64,000 bases of DNA from Sipunculus nudus (taxonomy: Eukaryota > Annelida > Sipuncula > Golfingiida > Sipunculidae), in the NCBI GenBank assembly GCA_026874595.1, contig CM049311.1, positions 38,150,676 through 38,214,675 on the forward strand, in the 5' to 3' direction. A program made the position numbers and the translations under genes. Shown here piece after piece: positions 29,436-41,065 of this stretch (position 1 is its first letter; each line of letters starts with the position of its first letter). The notes under the pieces are model-generated. The model did no database searches. It worked only from the letters and a program-made list of their open reading frames with translations, and had not been told where the DNA came from.

Positions 29436-29471
29436 ATGCGGCGGTATCCAGGACTCTGGATACCGCCGCAT
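29436..29471. repeat. perfect 16-bp inverted repeat with 4-base loop
   Basis: ATGCGGCGGTATCCAG, loop GACT, then CTGGATACCGCCGCAT. Ten of 16 pairs are G-C in an AT-rich neighbourhood. It lies about 65 bases after a C15 tract. No coding or known RNA assignment. Confidence 0.95.
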
Positions 29472-29649
29472 AAAAAGCTTCAGAGTAAACTGGAGAACAT
29501 CAAACCCTTGTCGGAATAAAATCGTGTAAAATCAAATAGTGCGTTTATGACAAGGAAACTTTAAGTAATCTAAGGGAGATATAGTACTTTATTCGAATGA
29601 CCACGAAATTCAGCTAAATATTATGTTTTAGTATGTAAACAAGACTCAC

Positions 29650-29806
29650 TTTTAATACTTTGCAATCCTTGCGCTTGAAACTGTCTCAGAATCTGAAACA
29701 ATGAACTGCGTGACCTTTGCTCGCTGAGCCTACAAGGCCCGTTACCATTGGTTACACAGGCGGCTGCCGGCCAGCCGTGGCTGGAGGGAAAACCCAGAGC
29801 AGACAT
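29650..29806 (-). CDS. candidate coding exon, family unknown (tentative)
   Basis: ATG at 29806 starts MSALGFPSSHGWPAAACVTN, continuing through RSRSSLFQILRQFQAQGLQS to an AAA A|GTGAGT donor at 29650/29649. This gives 52 codons plus one base. The segment is GC-rich against its surroundings and has reasonable codon choice. No second exon was found at lower coordinates, and the same GC-rich patch could be a promoter for another transcript. Confidence 0.22.
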
Positions 29807-29869
29807 CGTTCCCCGTGTATCACCGTTTATTAGGATAATACATATTCTTCTAATAAACATTTAAAGTGG

Positions 29870-30985
29870 ACAAACACTGTCTAAGTGGAATGTTATATGC
29901 GTATTTGATAAGAATATCTTTATTTCTTAACGAATACGACATTTTCAGACAAAATATAAGAATTTAATTGTCATGTGGAATGTCTCCAGTTTCCTCAAAT
30001 CATCTTCTAGGGCTCTCGCACAGCGTAGCGTAGTAAGAGAGGACGGGTGCTAGGGCTACCGGGCTCCATACTCAGCCTTGAATATGTTCTTACGAAATAT
30101 CGTAGCGGTCCTTCTGATTTATCTGAAGGAAAGAATAAAAGAGTAATTAAGAATAAAATGCAGCTTAAACTATGTTCACTCTACCTATATATCCTTTATA
30201 TATCAGTTTCCATACATGTGGAGTCTCCTGTTTATGTTATATATGATATAACAGCATTTTATCATGAAGAGAAGAGCAGAAGACCATCACTGACACAGCC
30301 ATGTTGCTGAGGCATGAACTCTGGTCACCCATGACCTGACCTGTGACCTGACCTCTGGTGTACCAGAGTAATTTATTGCTAATAAATCTATTTAAAAAAT
30401 CTTATTTCATGAATAATACTTATGAGTAAATGATAATATATGACTACAATAAGTCCTTTATAAGTTTATGGCTATATCTTTTAAGGTTTTAACAAATTTG
30501 CCTATGGAAGTTATGGAAACAATATTTACTATAATTTATTTGGAACAATAATCAGAGGACAACTTTTCTCATATCAATTAGGTCAAGGACAGAGTCATGT
30601 GACAAAAGATAAACATGACCGCATGGCAGGCTAAAAAAACCAACAGAGTTGAAATCTTTACAATTTCCTTATAAGGGCACTTCTACATAATTTATTTTTA
30701 CTCCAGAACAGTTTATTAGCCATTATTGGTAAAAAATTTGCTAAATTGCCTCCATTTTCTCTTTTTATTTTGCAAATATCCCAATATACCCCTGCTACGC
30801 TTTTCCATAAGAGGATCCCCATATACTGAAATCTCATTTCAGTTATGAACCCATAACAACCCCAACCCCGCCCTGACCCATGTTATAAAACAAATATAGA
30901 CAAAGACACCGCCTTTAACCCATGGGATAGGCTCATTTTTATGAAAGGCTTAATAGATTATGTTTACCCAGATTATGTTTATGAT
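29870..30985. other. intergenic, nothing specific seen
   Basis: AT-rich. CCATGACCTGACCTGTGACC near 30329 is a local cluster of TGACCT words. Confidence 0.45.
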
Positions 30986-31944
30986 TAACTTCACTCCTTT
31001 GAGCTCGAATTACTTCCAAGAATAATGGAAAATTTGATACAAAAGCTCAAGTATCTGAACAACCAATGCATTGATCACCATGATTCTTTGCATGGATATT
31101 CATCACTGAGTGTTTCATGAGTTTCATCAGGGAGTGTTTCATCAGTTTCTACAGACTGATGGTGCCACCTGTATCTTTTTCAATTTTGTACGATTTTTTA
31201 TCTCAATATTTAGACCTTAAAAGATGCGGTAATCTGTTAATAGGGCACGAATCGTTACGACTGGACCTAGAATCTTCTCTCTTGCAGGGAGACCCATGAA
31301 ATGTTTCCTTGGTATCTGTTACCAAAATACTTTGAGCTATTGGGCTTCAAAGTACTCCCCAGAATAACGGAAAATCTGATACAAAAGCTCAAGTATCTGA
31401 ACAACTTAGCATTGAACACCATGATTCGTTGTATGCGTATTCATCAGGGAGTGTTTCATCAGTTTCTGCAGCCTGGTGGTGCCACCTGTATCTTTTCGAT
31501 TTTTTTGCGATTTTTTATCTCTTTTTTGAGACCTTAAAAGATGCGGTCATCTGTTAACAGGGCACAAATCGTAACGACTGGACCTAGAATCTTCCCTCTT
31601 GACGTGCAGGGAGGCCCATGAAATGGCTTTTTGGAAACCTAAAAATAGGTCTCTAGCTGTTACCCTAAACCTGTGAGCTATGGGGCTTTGAGGTACCCCC
31701 CCCCCCCCCAGAAAAATGGAAAACATGATACAAAAGCTCAAGTATCTGAACAGCTAATGCATTGATCACCATGATTCTTTGCATGCATGTTGATCATGGA
31801 GTGTTTTATCAGTTTCTGCAGAATGGTGGCGCCACCTGTATTCTTTCGATTTCTTTACGCATTTTTCTCTCCATTTTTTAGACCTTCAAATGAAGTCTCA
31901 TCTGTTTACAGGCCACATATCATCACTGTTTGAACTAGAATCTA

Positions 31945-33068
31945 CTTACTTATCATCTATAGAGGTCCATGTAGTTTTCATGGAAACGTGAAATTAGGTC
32001 TCTGTTACCCATATTCTCAGAGCTATGGTGCTGGAAAATAGGCCTACCCCCAAGAATGATTAAAAATTTGATACAAAAATTCCACTGAATAACTAATAAT
32101 CTGAATATCTAATGCACTGATGGCCATAATTGTCTGCATGCATATTGATCATGGAGTGTTTTATCAGTTCCTGTACATTGGTGGCGCCACCTGTATTTCT
32201 TCAAATTATATGTATTTTTTCTCTGTTTGAGACCTTCCGGCAAAAAGGGACAAATTGTAACCGTTGCATTTAGAAGCTTCCTACGTTACATCCTAGGAGG
32301 TCAATGAAAAGTCTCCTTGGAAACATGAAATTAGGTCTCTGTTACCATATCCTCCAAGCTTTGGGGCTTGTAAGTATCCCCCAGGATAATGAAAAGTTTG
32401 ATACTAAAGCTTAAGTATATGAATGACTAATGCATTGATTGCCATGATTCTTACCCTAATCGGGGGTGTCATTAGTTCCTGCAAACTGGTGATGCCACCT
32501 GTATCTTACTTATCATCTATAGAGGTCCATGTAGTTTTTTCATAGAAACGTGAAATTAGGTCTCTGTTACCCATATTCTCAGAGCTATGGTGCTGGAAAA
32601 TAGGCCTACCCCCAAGAATGATTAAAAATTTGATACAAAAATTCCACTGAATAACTAATAATCTGAATATCTAATGCACTGATGGCCATAATTGTCTGCA
32701 TGCATATTGATCATGGAGTGTTTTATCAGTTCCTGTACATTGGTGGCGCCACCTGTATTTCTTCAAATTATATGTATTTTTTCTCTGTTTGAGACCTTCC
32801 GGCAAAAAGGGACAAATTGTAACCGTTGCATTTAGAAGCTTCCTACGTTACATCCTAGGAGGTCGATGAAAAGTCTCCTTGGAAACATGAAATTAGGTCT
32901 CTGTTACCATATCCTCCAAGCTTTGGGGCTTGTAAGTATCCCCCAGGATAATGAAAAGTTTGATACTAAAGCTTAAGTATATGAATAACTAATGCATTGA
33001 TTGCCATGATTCTTACCCTAATTGGGGGTGTCATTAGTTCCTGCAAACTGGTGATGCCACCTGTATCT
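31945..33068 (+). repeat. 560-bp nearly identical tandem duplication
   Basis: CTTACTTATCATCTATAGAGG starts at about 31945 and again at about 32505. The whole unit, ending in GATGCCACCTGTATCTT, repeats with only a handful of differences (for example TCATGGAAACG/TCATAGAAACG, GTCAATG/GTCGATG and GAATGACT/GAATAACT). (The start word is quoted approximately at its edges.) This is far more similar than the other A units, hence recent. Confidence 0.92.
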
Positions 33069-34235
33069 TTATGCCCCCCCCCCCGCTCCCTTACAGGGGA
33101 GGCATATTGTTTTCAGTGTCATTGTCTGTCAATGTCGTCCTCATTTGTAGGATATCTTGTGAACACGATAACTTTTGAAGGGCTGCATATTTTCCGCCAA
33201 AATTTGAAACACTCAACTGTTCATACCAAAATCTTGGAGGAGTTAAAAAGACTGGTGACCTTGGCGTTCATCTTCAATGTCAAATCTGGTGGAATTTTTG
33301 TGAGCCCCATTACTTTTGAAGTATTCACATTTTGTCCTCAAATTTGGTACACTTATTGTTCCTTCCAAGTTCTCGGGTGATTTCGAAACCCGGTGACCTT
33401 GACCGGGATCTTCAAGGTCAAATCAGCGGAATTATACCTATTGTGTTGTGAACGCGATAAATTTTTAAGTATTTTACATTAAGTCCTCAAATTTGGTACA
33501 CCAGTTGTTCCTACTAAAATCTCAGAGGGTTCGAAAGCCGGTGACCTTAACCATCATCTTCAAGGTCAAATCTGCCGAAATGAAAAAAAAATTTTTAACC
33601 CCATAACTTTTGAAATATTTCACATATTTTCCAAAATTTGGTACACCAATTATTTTAACCAAAATCACGAAAGAGTTTGAAAATCTGTGACCTTGACCTT
33701 CATCTTCAAGGTCAAATCTGCAGAAACATGAAATTTTTGTGAAACCCATAACTTTTGAAGTATTCCATATTTTGTCCTCAAGTTTGGTTCACCAATTGTC
33801 CCTACCAAGTTCTCTGACAAGTTTAAAACCTGGTGACCTTGACCAGGTAAATCAGGGTCAAATCTTTTGAAGTATTTCACATTTTGTCATCAAATTTGGT
33901 ACATCAATCAATTGTTCCTACCAAGTTCTCGGATGACTTTGAAACCTGGTGACCTTGACCAGGATCTTCAAGGTCAATTTATGCAATTCTAGGCCTATTG
34001 TGACCCCCATTACTTAGGAAATACTGAAGACTTTTTTAATATTTGACACACAAGTTCTTTCTGACAAAATCAGAGTTCGACAAGTGGTGACCTTGACCTT
34101 CAATGTCTAATTTGCTGAAATCTAGATTCATTGTTCTGAGATATTGCAAATTTTACCCCTAATGTTTGGGTTGGCCCATAGTGGAGACCTAGAACAGTTT
34201 TGCACTGCAGAAACAAAGCCATTCTAGTTTCAAAT
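33067..34235 (+). mobile_element. family D element: array with TGACCTTGA / TCAAGGTCA
   Basis: It opens with CTCCCTTACAGGGGAGGCAT and ends near GCACTGCAGAAACAAAGCCA. About seven units of 110-140 bp read ATAACTTTTGAAGTATTTCA, TTTTGTCCTCAAATTTGGTA, CCTACCAAGTTCTCGGA and GGTGACCTTGACC...TCTTCAAGGTCAAAT. TCAAGGTCA occurs at about 33412, 33560, 33706 and 33968, and its reverse complement TGACCTTGA at about 33394, 33688, 33834, 33950 and 34088. No ORF beyond chance. Confidence 0.75.
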
Positions 34236-34777
34236 TTTTTACACATTTTTATGTCTTTTTTTTTAGAACTTCAAATGAAGCAGTTGTCCATTAACAGGGC
34301 ACAAATCATGAGTATTGGACCTAGAATCTTCTAACTTGAAATCCTTGGAGTTCCATGAAAATATCCTTGGAAACTTGAAAATAGGCCATGGTTAACTCTA
34401 TTTTGCAAATTTAGGGAAAACAACATGATTTTTAAGCACCCAGGGAGTCAGATGGGGCACACATTTTATCCATTTGGCCTAAAATCCTCATACATGACTT
34501 TCAGGGCGGTCTCTAAATAACTCCTTGGAAAACTGAAATGTCACTCTGACCCATTTTCTGCCAGCTGTGTCATAGAACTTGATTTTTACATTTAATTAGT
34601 CTGGTAGGCACAAATGGTAGCGGGTGCACGTAGAATAAGGTCACTGTAACCTATATCTAAGGGCTATTGGCAAAATGCATGATTTTGAGCACTCTTGGAC
34701 TCTTTTGCCCATTGTTCAAGGCTCCTTGAATTCAGCTGAGCGTCATGGCCCATGGGACACTTGTTTATCTGGTGTAA

Positions 34778-35250
34778 TATGACTTGCCACTTAGTATAAA
34801 TATCAAAATTTGTATATTGCACAGCTAGCATGCTTGTTCTTAATAAGTAAAGCTTACCCAGGCGAGGTGTAGATTTTTTAACTGGTATAATATGTCAATT
34901 AGTATAAATATTAATGTTTGTTTATGGCACAGCTAGCTTATTCTTAATAAGTGAAGCTTACCCAGGCGAGATGTAGATTTTTAACTTGTATAATATGTCA
35001 TTTAGTAGTATAATTATCAATGTTTGTATATTGCACAGTTAGCTTGTTTCTTAATAAATGAAGCTTACCCAGGCGAGTCGAGATTTTTTAACTGGTATAT
35101 AATATGTCATTTAATATAAATATCAATGTTTTTATATTCCACTGCTAGCTTGTTCTAATAAGAACTGAAGCTGTTCTTATTATAACTGAAGCTTACCAAG
35201 GCGATGTATAATTTTTTTTAACTGGTATAATATGTCAGTTAAATAAATAT
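34778..35250 (+). repeat. minisatellite, four units of 104-128 bp
   Basis: GAAGCTTACCCAGGCGAG-like words start near 34850, 34954, 35061 and 35189. Each is preceded by TTGTATATTGCACAGCTAGC and CTTGTTCTTAATAAGT and followed by TTTTTAACTGGTATAATATG. It directly follows the A2 right end. Confidence 0.85.
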
Positions 35251-35984
35251 CATCAGCATATATATCATTCAATATAAATTCATTTGTATAAACTCTTTAT
35301 ATGGAGAAAGAAGTTCCTCACATTCAGTACTAGTCTAGTTTTAGTTACCTGCCCGCAACACAACTTCCAACAAAATGAATCAAGTGAAACAAAACCGACA
35401 CTTCTTTGCATTCACAATTGAGGCATGGTACTCATATTTCAACAAATGACGACCCTTTAACCCTTTCGAAATCAACCAGTGCCCTTTGGTGTAAATACAA
35501 ACTTAGTCTGTTATAACTTTAGTTATTAATTGAAACACCACGTGACTGTTCCTCTCAAACATGACCGTTAAACCAAAAAATGTTAATTCCTAGAGACGTG
35601 TTACAATTACAATAGGAACCCCTACGTAAAATCAAAAAGTTTCATATAAACCTAGCAGACCTCAGAAGAACTGGAATTCGTTTTAGTCAAATTAAAAGCA
35701 TTTATGACTAGACTTTCCATTTTCCTCAAAGCCATGCACACAGTTCAAGAAGTAAGAACTGGAGAAATAAAGTAAAATAAATATCTTCATTTAACAATGT
35801 AAAAATTCAAATAAAGTTAATCAATTTTAATTCTTTATACAAGGAGCCCAAAAATCTGCATTTCTGATTGATAGCTAGAGATAAGATATAAATGTAAAGG
35901 TGTGCGAAGTATACAGGTTTTGCAAGCGTTTCACTGATGCGGATTACCAAAGCAAGGGGGGGGGGCAAAATCTTTACTTAATTA

Positions 35985-36125
35985 TATTGATGATTAGTGT
36001 TTTTATTATCGATTAAATCGAAAGCATTTTTGCATAATCGATCACAAACGATTATGCAAGCACATCCAGATTAGTCATATTATCCGACAAAATATTCTTA
36101 TTTTGTCAGAGATATAAGAAGGACG
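35985..36125 (+). repeat. family M repeat, copy 1
   Basis: TTTTTGCATAATCGATCACA, ACATCCAGATTAGTCATATT and GATATAAGA align with 58888-59008. It is diverged. Confidence 0.5.
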
Positions 36126-36129
36126 GGGC

Positions 36130-37117
36130 ACAAAACGGCGAACAACATTAAAACAGCATATATTTATGGATAAAAGACCTGATTAAATAGGGATAAAAGT
36201 ATTCAATGGTTAGCCTACCATTCATTAAACTGCTTTGAGGGACCAGGAACAATAATGGAACCGATAGTTCTTGAAAGGTCCTCACATATGTACTCAAGTT
36301 AAAGGTGGGGACCCAGTTGACAACTTAATCTCTTAAGTTGTTAATCGCGGGGATGAAAAATCGGAATGTATAAAGAATTTTGTCCAAGGAGGGAGTTTAG
36401 TGTTTTGTGTGCATGACGTGTGACAGTTAACCGTGTACACCAAGGCAAAGTAACAACAAAGCGAAACCTGACGTTGACCGGATTTGACCCACGTGACACC
36501 TACACTTTGATCGGTTTCTGATCTTGACATGCTAAACTGTCTGTTGAGAGCCCCTTGTTTGTTCATGTCAGTGATAACATTCCTCTCTTACTTATGAGTA
36601 CAATTTATCAAAAGGGCCACTTAAAGACGCTGATCATCGATTCACAGTGACACTCGCTAAATGCTTTTAGTTCCATTACCTTTGTACTATGAATGATAAT
36701 GCCCTCGGCCGATCAATCAGGTGACAATTAAGGATCAAAAGAAAAAGGTAATTACTTGTGTAATTTACTGGTTTGCACGGGAAAATGTACCTGGGATGGA
36801 GCATCCAGGGCCATAAACTACAACTTTTTAGGGAATACTATTTTCGTGACGCTATTCCCTGTCATTATCTGCTTCCCTGTAATTACAGTGTCTACGCATG
36901 TAGGATTATCGAACATATCTTAGCCTTCAACCAGCGATTTATTCCGCATTCTTGTTGCAGTAACGCATGAAACACCAGATTTTGCCATGTCAAAGTATTT
37001 ACATGTCTACGACATGTTTGTACAAGTGCATGTCTCCTCTTCAGTGGTATTTTAATATTTTTTTTTTTTTGAAAATTCTGTGTCTTAGCCTGATAGTATT
37101 ACTCTTTATATTTTCAG
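36130..37117. other. upstream region of the orphan gene, no exon identified
   Basis: Presumed promoter and 5' UTR intron of the following gene. The junction at 37117 (TTTATATTTTCAG) is a good acceptor. CAG|GTAGGG at the same place could also serve as a donor. Confidence 0.35.
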
Positions 37118-37169
37118 GTAGGGTCAGAGTGATTAAACCGTGCACAACCAGAATGTGAAAGGAACAAAT

Positions 37170-38390
37170 ATGGCTGCTGCTGGACTTCCGTCCGAGTGTT
37201 GCCAACACTTCTCGTCAAACATCGGACAAAAACACAAGAAATCATCGAGAGACAATCATATAATATCTCGTGTTTTCGACTACAGTAACAACTTAACTGG
37301 TTTTAACAAACACGGTTTTGACAATAAGTCTTCCACGGAAACAAATGGCAAAGTTTTTCCACTGAACGGTGTTACCGTGAGCTTTCGAGGAAAGGACAAG
37401 GGAGGAAAACCATGGCAACCGAGCCAGCGCCCTCTGGGGACCATGCGACAAGACGCTAGTGTCTGTAGGAAAGGTTTCCGAGCCGCGGAACACGAGCGGG
37501 ATAAAAGTCGTGTACTGCACGTCCCGGTTAGTCTGTTTTCTGCGGATGCCCATGGTCGGCATGATTCCCCAGCCGGCTCGTTTTACGGAGCTTCCAAGTT
37601 TCTTCAGCGTTCAGCTCCTGTTCATTCGGCGTTGATCGGGGCTCATGTGCCACCAATACGGAACGGGGGACAAGTCAAAGAGGACAAAATGCTCCGAGAA
37701 CGCGGTCAGGGAAACGACAATTTTGTAACATATAAACGATACAGCTTACAGGCATCCCAGAACCCTCCATTCAGACCAGCAATGACCAGATCAGAAACTC
37801 ACACGGGGATAAGTCTCCGGCGCAGTCAGTCTAGCGCGACTTCTGATTACAGAACAAAAGCGAAGAGCACCGCAGATTACTACAGGGGCAGGCCTCGAGT
37901 GGGACACTTCAAGTTCTTTAGCTCCGACGAAGACGACCCTGAGTTACTAAGAGAACAGGGTAACACCGACACGCGTCCTAAATCTAACATGGTCACAGTG
38001 TCCGCAGATGCAGAGTCCAAACCTGGTCAAAGTGGAGAAATTTCCCCGAGGGCAATGAACCACTCAGACATAGAAATCAAATCTGACACGTCCAAGGCAG
38101 TTAACGAAAAACCAACTACAACCACAGATTCGTATTCGATAAAAGTTCAAAGGTTGCTGAAGAAAAACAACTTGTCCGTCAGTCAGTATTTTAGTGTTGG
38201 GTTTACGTCCTCTGAGCTTGCAGGGAAACCTGATTCGCTGAGGCCGTCGCTCGTCCGTACTAGCAGTGACTCGTGTCTGTTGACAATCAAACCTCGACGG
38301 CGTGACAAGAAGAATTCCGTCCGGTTCAATCTCAGCGATCAGATACACGAGTTTGAACCCTATATTAATGATATGATCCCAAATGAGTAG
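37170..38390 (+). CDS. orphan 406-residue disordered protein, single coding exon
   Basis: ATG at 37170 (context AAT-ATG-G, A at -3 and G at +4) opens a clean 406-codon frame to TAG; an in-frame TAA lies upstream at 37134. GC content is clearly higher than the flanks and codon use looks natural, supporting a real gene. No signal peptide, membrane segment or known domain is visible. The protein is Ser/Arg/Lys-rich and probably disordered. It has an acidic patch FFSSDEDDPELL (about 249-260), a short amphipathic stretch SIKVQRLLKKNNLS (323-336) and a C-terminal basic-plus-SVRF segment (KPRRRDKK then NSVRFNLSDQIHEFEPY). The last resembles the RVxF docking motif of protein phosphatase 1 regulators, although the basic residue sits one position further away than the consensus allows. 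A phosphatase-regulatory role is a guess. AATAAA follows at 38639. Confidence 0.75.
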   Translation: MAAAGLPSECCQHFSSNIGQKHKKSSRDNHIISRVFDYSNNLTGFNKHGFDNKSSTETNGKVFPLNGVTVSFRGKDKGGKPWQPSQRPLGTMRQDASVCRKGFRAAEHERDKSRVLHVPVSLFSADAHGRHDSPAGSFYGASKFLQRSAPVHSALIGAHVPPIRNGGQVKEDKMLRERGQGNDNFVTYKRYSLQASQNPPFRPAMTRSETHTGISLRRSQSSATSDYRTKAKSTADYYRGRPRVGHFKFFSSDEDDPELLREQGNTDTRPKSNMVTVSADAESKPGQSGEISPRAMNHSDIEIKSDTSKAVNEKPTTTTDSYSIKVQRLLKKNNLSVSQYFSVGFTSSELAGKPDSLRPSLVRTSSDSCLLTIKPRRRDKKNSVRFNLSDQIHEFEPYINDMIPNE

Positions 38391-38638
38391 AACTGACGGT
38401 GGCGCCATCTGCCATGTGTTTCTGTTCTATGGATGAGTATTTATTCTGGCGTTAACGTGCACTGACGCTTGTGTAGGCAGCACTGGTGTGTTAAAGGGTG
38501 ATCTTATTTATACATTTGTATTCATATTCCTGAAACCAAGTATTAGCTTCCATTAAAATATTTGTAACTTTTGACAAAAGACTTCCATCTATAGCTTTGT
38601 TCATATCTATCAGTATTAATATGAGAAGATCTGCTGAA

Positions 38639-38644
38639 AATAAA
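38639..38644 (+). promoter_or_regulatory. polyadenylation signal of the orphan gene
   Basis: AATAAA 249 bases after the stop, followed by GTTCTTTTATGTTATAC, a T-rich downstream element. Confidence 0.65.
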
Positions 38645-39097
38645 GTTCTTTTATGTTATACATTGGTGTCTGAAACGTTTAAACACATGACTGACTAAGG
38701 AACCTGCGAAAGGGCTATCGGGAGTACAGGCTACGGCTGCAATCTTTAATTCTCCACCTAGAGGGGTCCTCTAGGTAATTTACTGGGATACACTGCGCAG
38801 AATCTGATTCACAAGAGGAAGATTCTGCTGGTGAGGGTTTGTGGGCTTCAAAATCTGCAGCAAACCATTAATGAGTGCTTCTCAATACACCAGCGGCGTA
38901 AGTATAACTGTTGTATAGAGGGTAATGTTCAAATATGTTGGATAAGATGCGCATGTAAAATGTAAATAGAAGGCGTTTCCTTGAATGTAACAAATTTTGA
39001 TTTTTAAGATTTGAAAATTGAGACATTAAGTCCCGGCCGTCCCACAGAGCCTAACTGGAAGAGGATCGTTCTGAGAAACAAGGCCTACAGGCCTAAT

Positions 39098-41065
39098 GCG
39101 AAACTGTGCAATGGTATATACACCAGGTATAATGCTTCAATGCTGGACCATTACCTTTCAAGAATATGTGTAACATGCACATGAATAATGCAAGTACTAA
39201 ACATTTTGTAAGAACTAATTATAAAAACATCACTGCTGAAATACTGGTATGGGTACACACAACACAAAAATGGTTGTAGTTGGCCACACCAGTCTTGTAT
39301 ACGACAAAGCTATCCGAGATGTATACATATGCCCAACTTTAGGCTGATATATCAAACCCCTCCTGAGAAATAAGCATGGACATACACTATCCAAAAATTA
39401 TTGTAGGTGGCGCCACCAGTCTTGTATACGACAGCGCTATTAAATATGTATAAATATGCACAATTTAAGGCTGACATATCAAATCTCTCCTGAGAAATAA
39501 GCAGGCACATACATTGTGCAAAATTATTGTAGGTGGCGCCATCAGTCTTGTATACGACAAAGCTATACAATATGTATAAATATGCACAATTTCAGGCTGA
39601 TAAATCAACCCCCCCCCCCGAGAAATAAGCGAGGACATACACTGTGCAAAAATTATTGTAGGTGGCGCCACCAGTCTTGTATACAACAACGCTATCCGAG
39701 ATGTATACATATGCCAAACTTTAGGTTGATATATCAAACCCCTCCTGAGAAATAAGCGGGGACATACACTGTGCAAAAGTGATCATAGGTAGCGACACCA
39801 GTCTTGTGAACGAGAAAGCCATCAAAGATGTATGGACATGTCAAAATATTAGGCCAATACATCAAACCTCTCTTGCGTCAGGTACACCGGGCTAACCATG
39901 CTTAGGTGATAAAGGCAGTTGCCCCGAGTGAACCGGAACGAATTGCTAGCTCCAGCCACTGCACTGAGTGATATCTTGACCTGCATCTGGCTGCACTGTG
40001 TGAATTCTTGACCTGAACCTGGCTTCAGTGAGTGAACTCTTGGCCTGTTACATAATCTGACACAGCTGACACTCTACAAAAGGTATAGATAGATCCAGAC
40101 TGTCCTTTGCCTGTTGCCAAATCTGAAACAGTTTGCCGTCTGGCAAGCTATTTAAAGATACATAATTAATCTTGGCCTGTAGGTAAAATCGTATCCAAAA
40201 GATTTTGTTTGTCAAAATTAGAATTATAAGAGATGCAGTCCTTTTATTGTTTAAGGTCCACTAATTCTGCCAAGAATCATTTAGGTAAACTTGAATAAAG
40301 GCCCCCTAAGAATAATTTTTGTGCAATGTTACAGAAGGTGAAACCACAGTTTCGCAGAAGAAGAATATTGCAGTCTTCAACTTCAGCTTTCTATGACTCT
40401 GAATAAAAAAAACCAACCAAATCTTTTCTTATACAATTGAATGTACCTTACTCTAGGATCATTCTTGTGAAAAATTAAACGATTCAGTTTGAGAGTTTCA
40501 CCACAGAACAATTTTAAACTGAAAGAGGCTAAATTTATGAGGTTTTAGTCTGTAAAAAACAGGTCGATGTAGGTGGCACCACAAAAACTGCAATTTAAAA
40601 TATGAGTCATGTGACCAACATTTGCACAAAACTTGGTGATGCTAGCTCCTGTTGTTCCTGAGATTATGTCAGTATCCATTTTTGGTCAAATGACTGAGTT
40701 CAGCTTCCTGTAACTCGGCCAAAATTCAACTATCTGGAACCATTCGAACAAACTTGAGAGAGATAGTTTCAGAAATTTATATGTGAAATATTGAACAATT
40801 TGGCAGGACAGTTTCGGATAATATTTTAAAGTGTTTTTTTTTTTTTTTTTGCTTTTTTCCTTATAAAATCTAAGTAAATGCAGATAGCAAAAAAAGTTGA
40901 GTCCAATAAAGTTTAACAGGTGACTGATACTTCCACAATATTTGACTCTGCTAGCTCTAACAGTTTTTTTTTTTTTTTTGGTTTTTTTGTTTTTTTTGTT
41001 TTGGTTAACGTACGGTGGACGCCGGGCGGACGACGCAACGCCATCGCATAAGCTCACGGGTTCGC
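39098..41065 (+). mobile_element. family B element, copy B2
   Basis: It starts at GCGAAACTGTG (39098-39108) and ends at CACGGGTTCGC (41055-41065); these are imperfect inverted repeats (9 of 11). The left half holds four units of about 125 bp (GCTATCCGAGATGTATACAT, ATATCAAACCCCTCCTGAGA, AATTATTGTAGGTGGCGCCA, CCAGTCTTGTATACGACAA). Then come the CACTGAGTGA...CTTGACCTG ladder, a unique middle, and TTAACGTACGGTGGACGCCG near the end. No credible ORF. Confidence 0.8.

Larger units (their letters stand above)
30990..34768 (+). mobile_element. family A element, copy A2 (large, duplicated, with nested D array)
   Basis: Tandem units of about 290-340 bp carry the A landmarks: AATGGAAAATTTGATACAAA, CATGATTCTTTGCATG, CTGCAGA-TGGTGGCGCCACC, TGTTAACAGGGCACAAATCG and GAAATTAGGTCTCTGTTACC. 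The right end is GAATTCAGCTGAGCGTCATG, then GCCCATGGGACACTTGTTTA. The left end motif is missing, so the copy is 5'-truncated. It contains the 560-bp duplication and the GGTCA array listed separately. Confidence 0.75.

Noticed and set aside
33522..33880. Frames reading ISADLTLKMKVKVTDF-like text repeatedly
   Set aside because: They are the translation of the D tandem array; repeats explain the openness.
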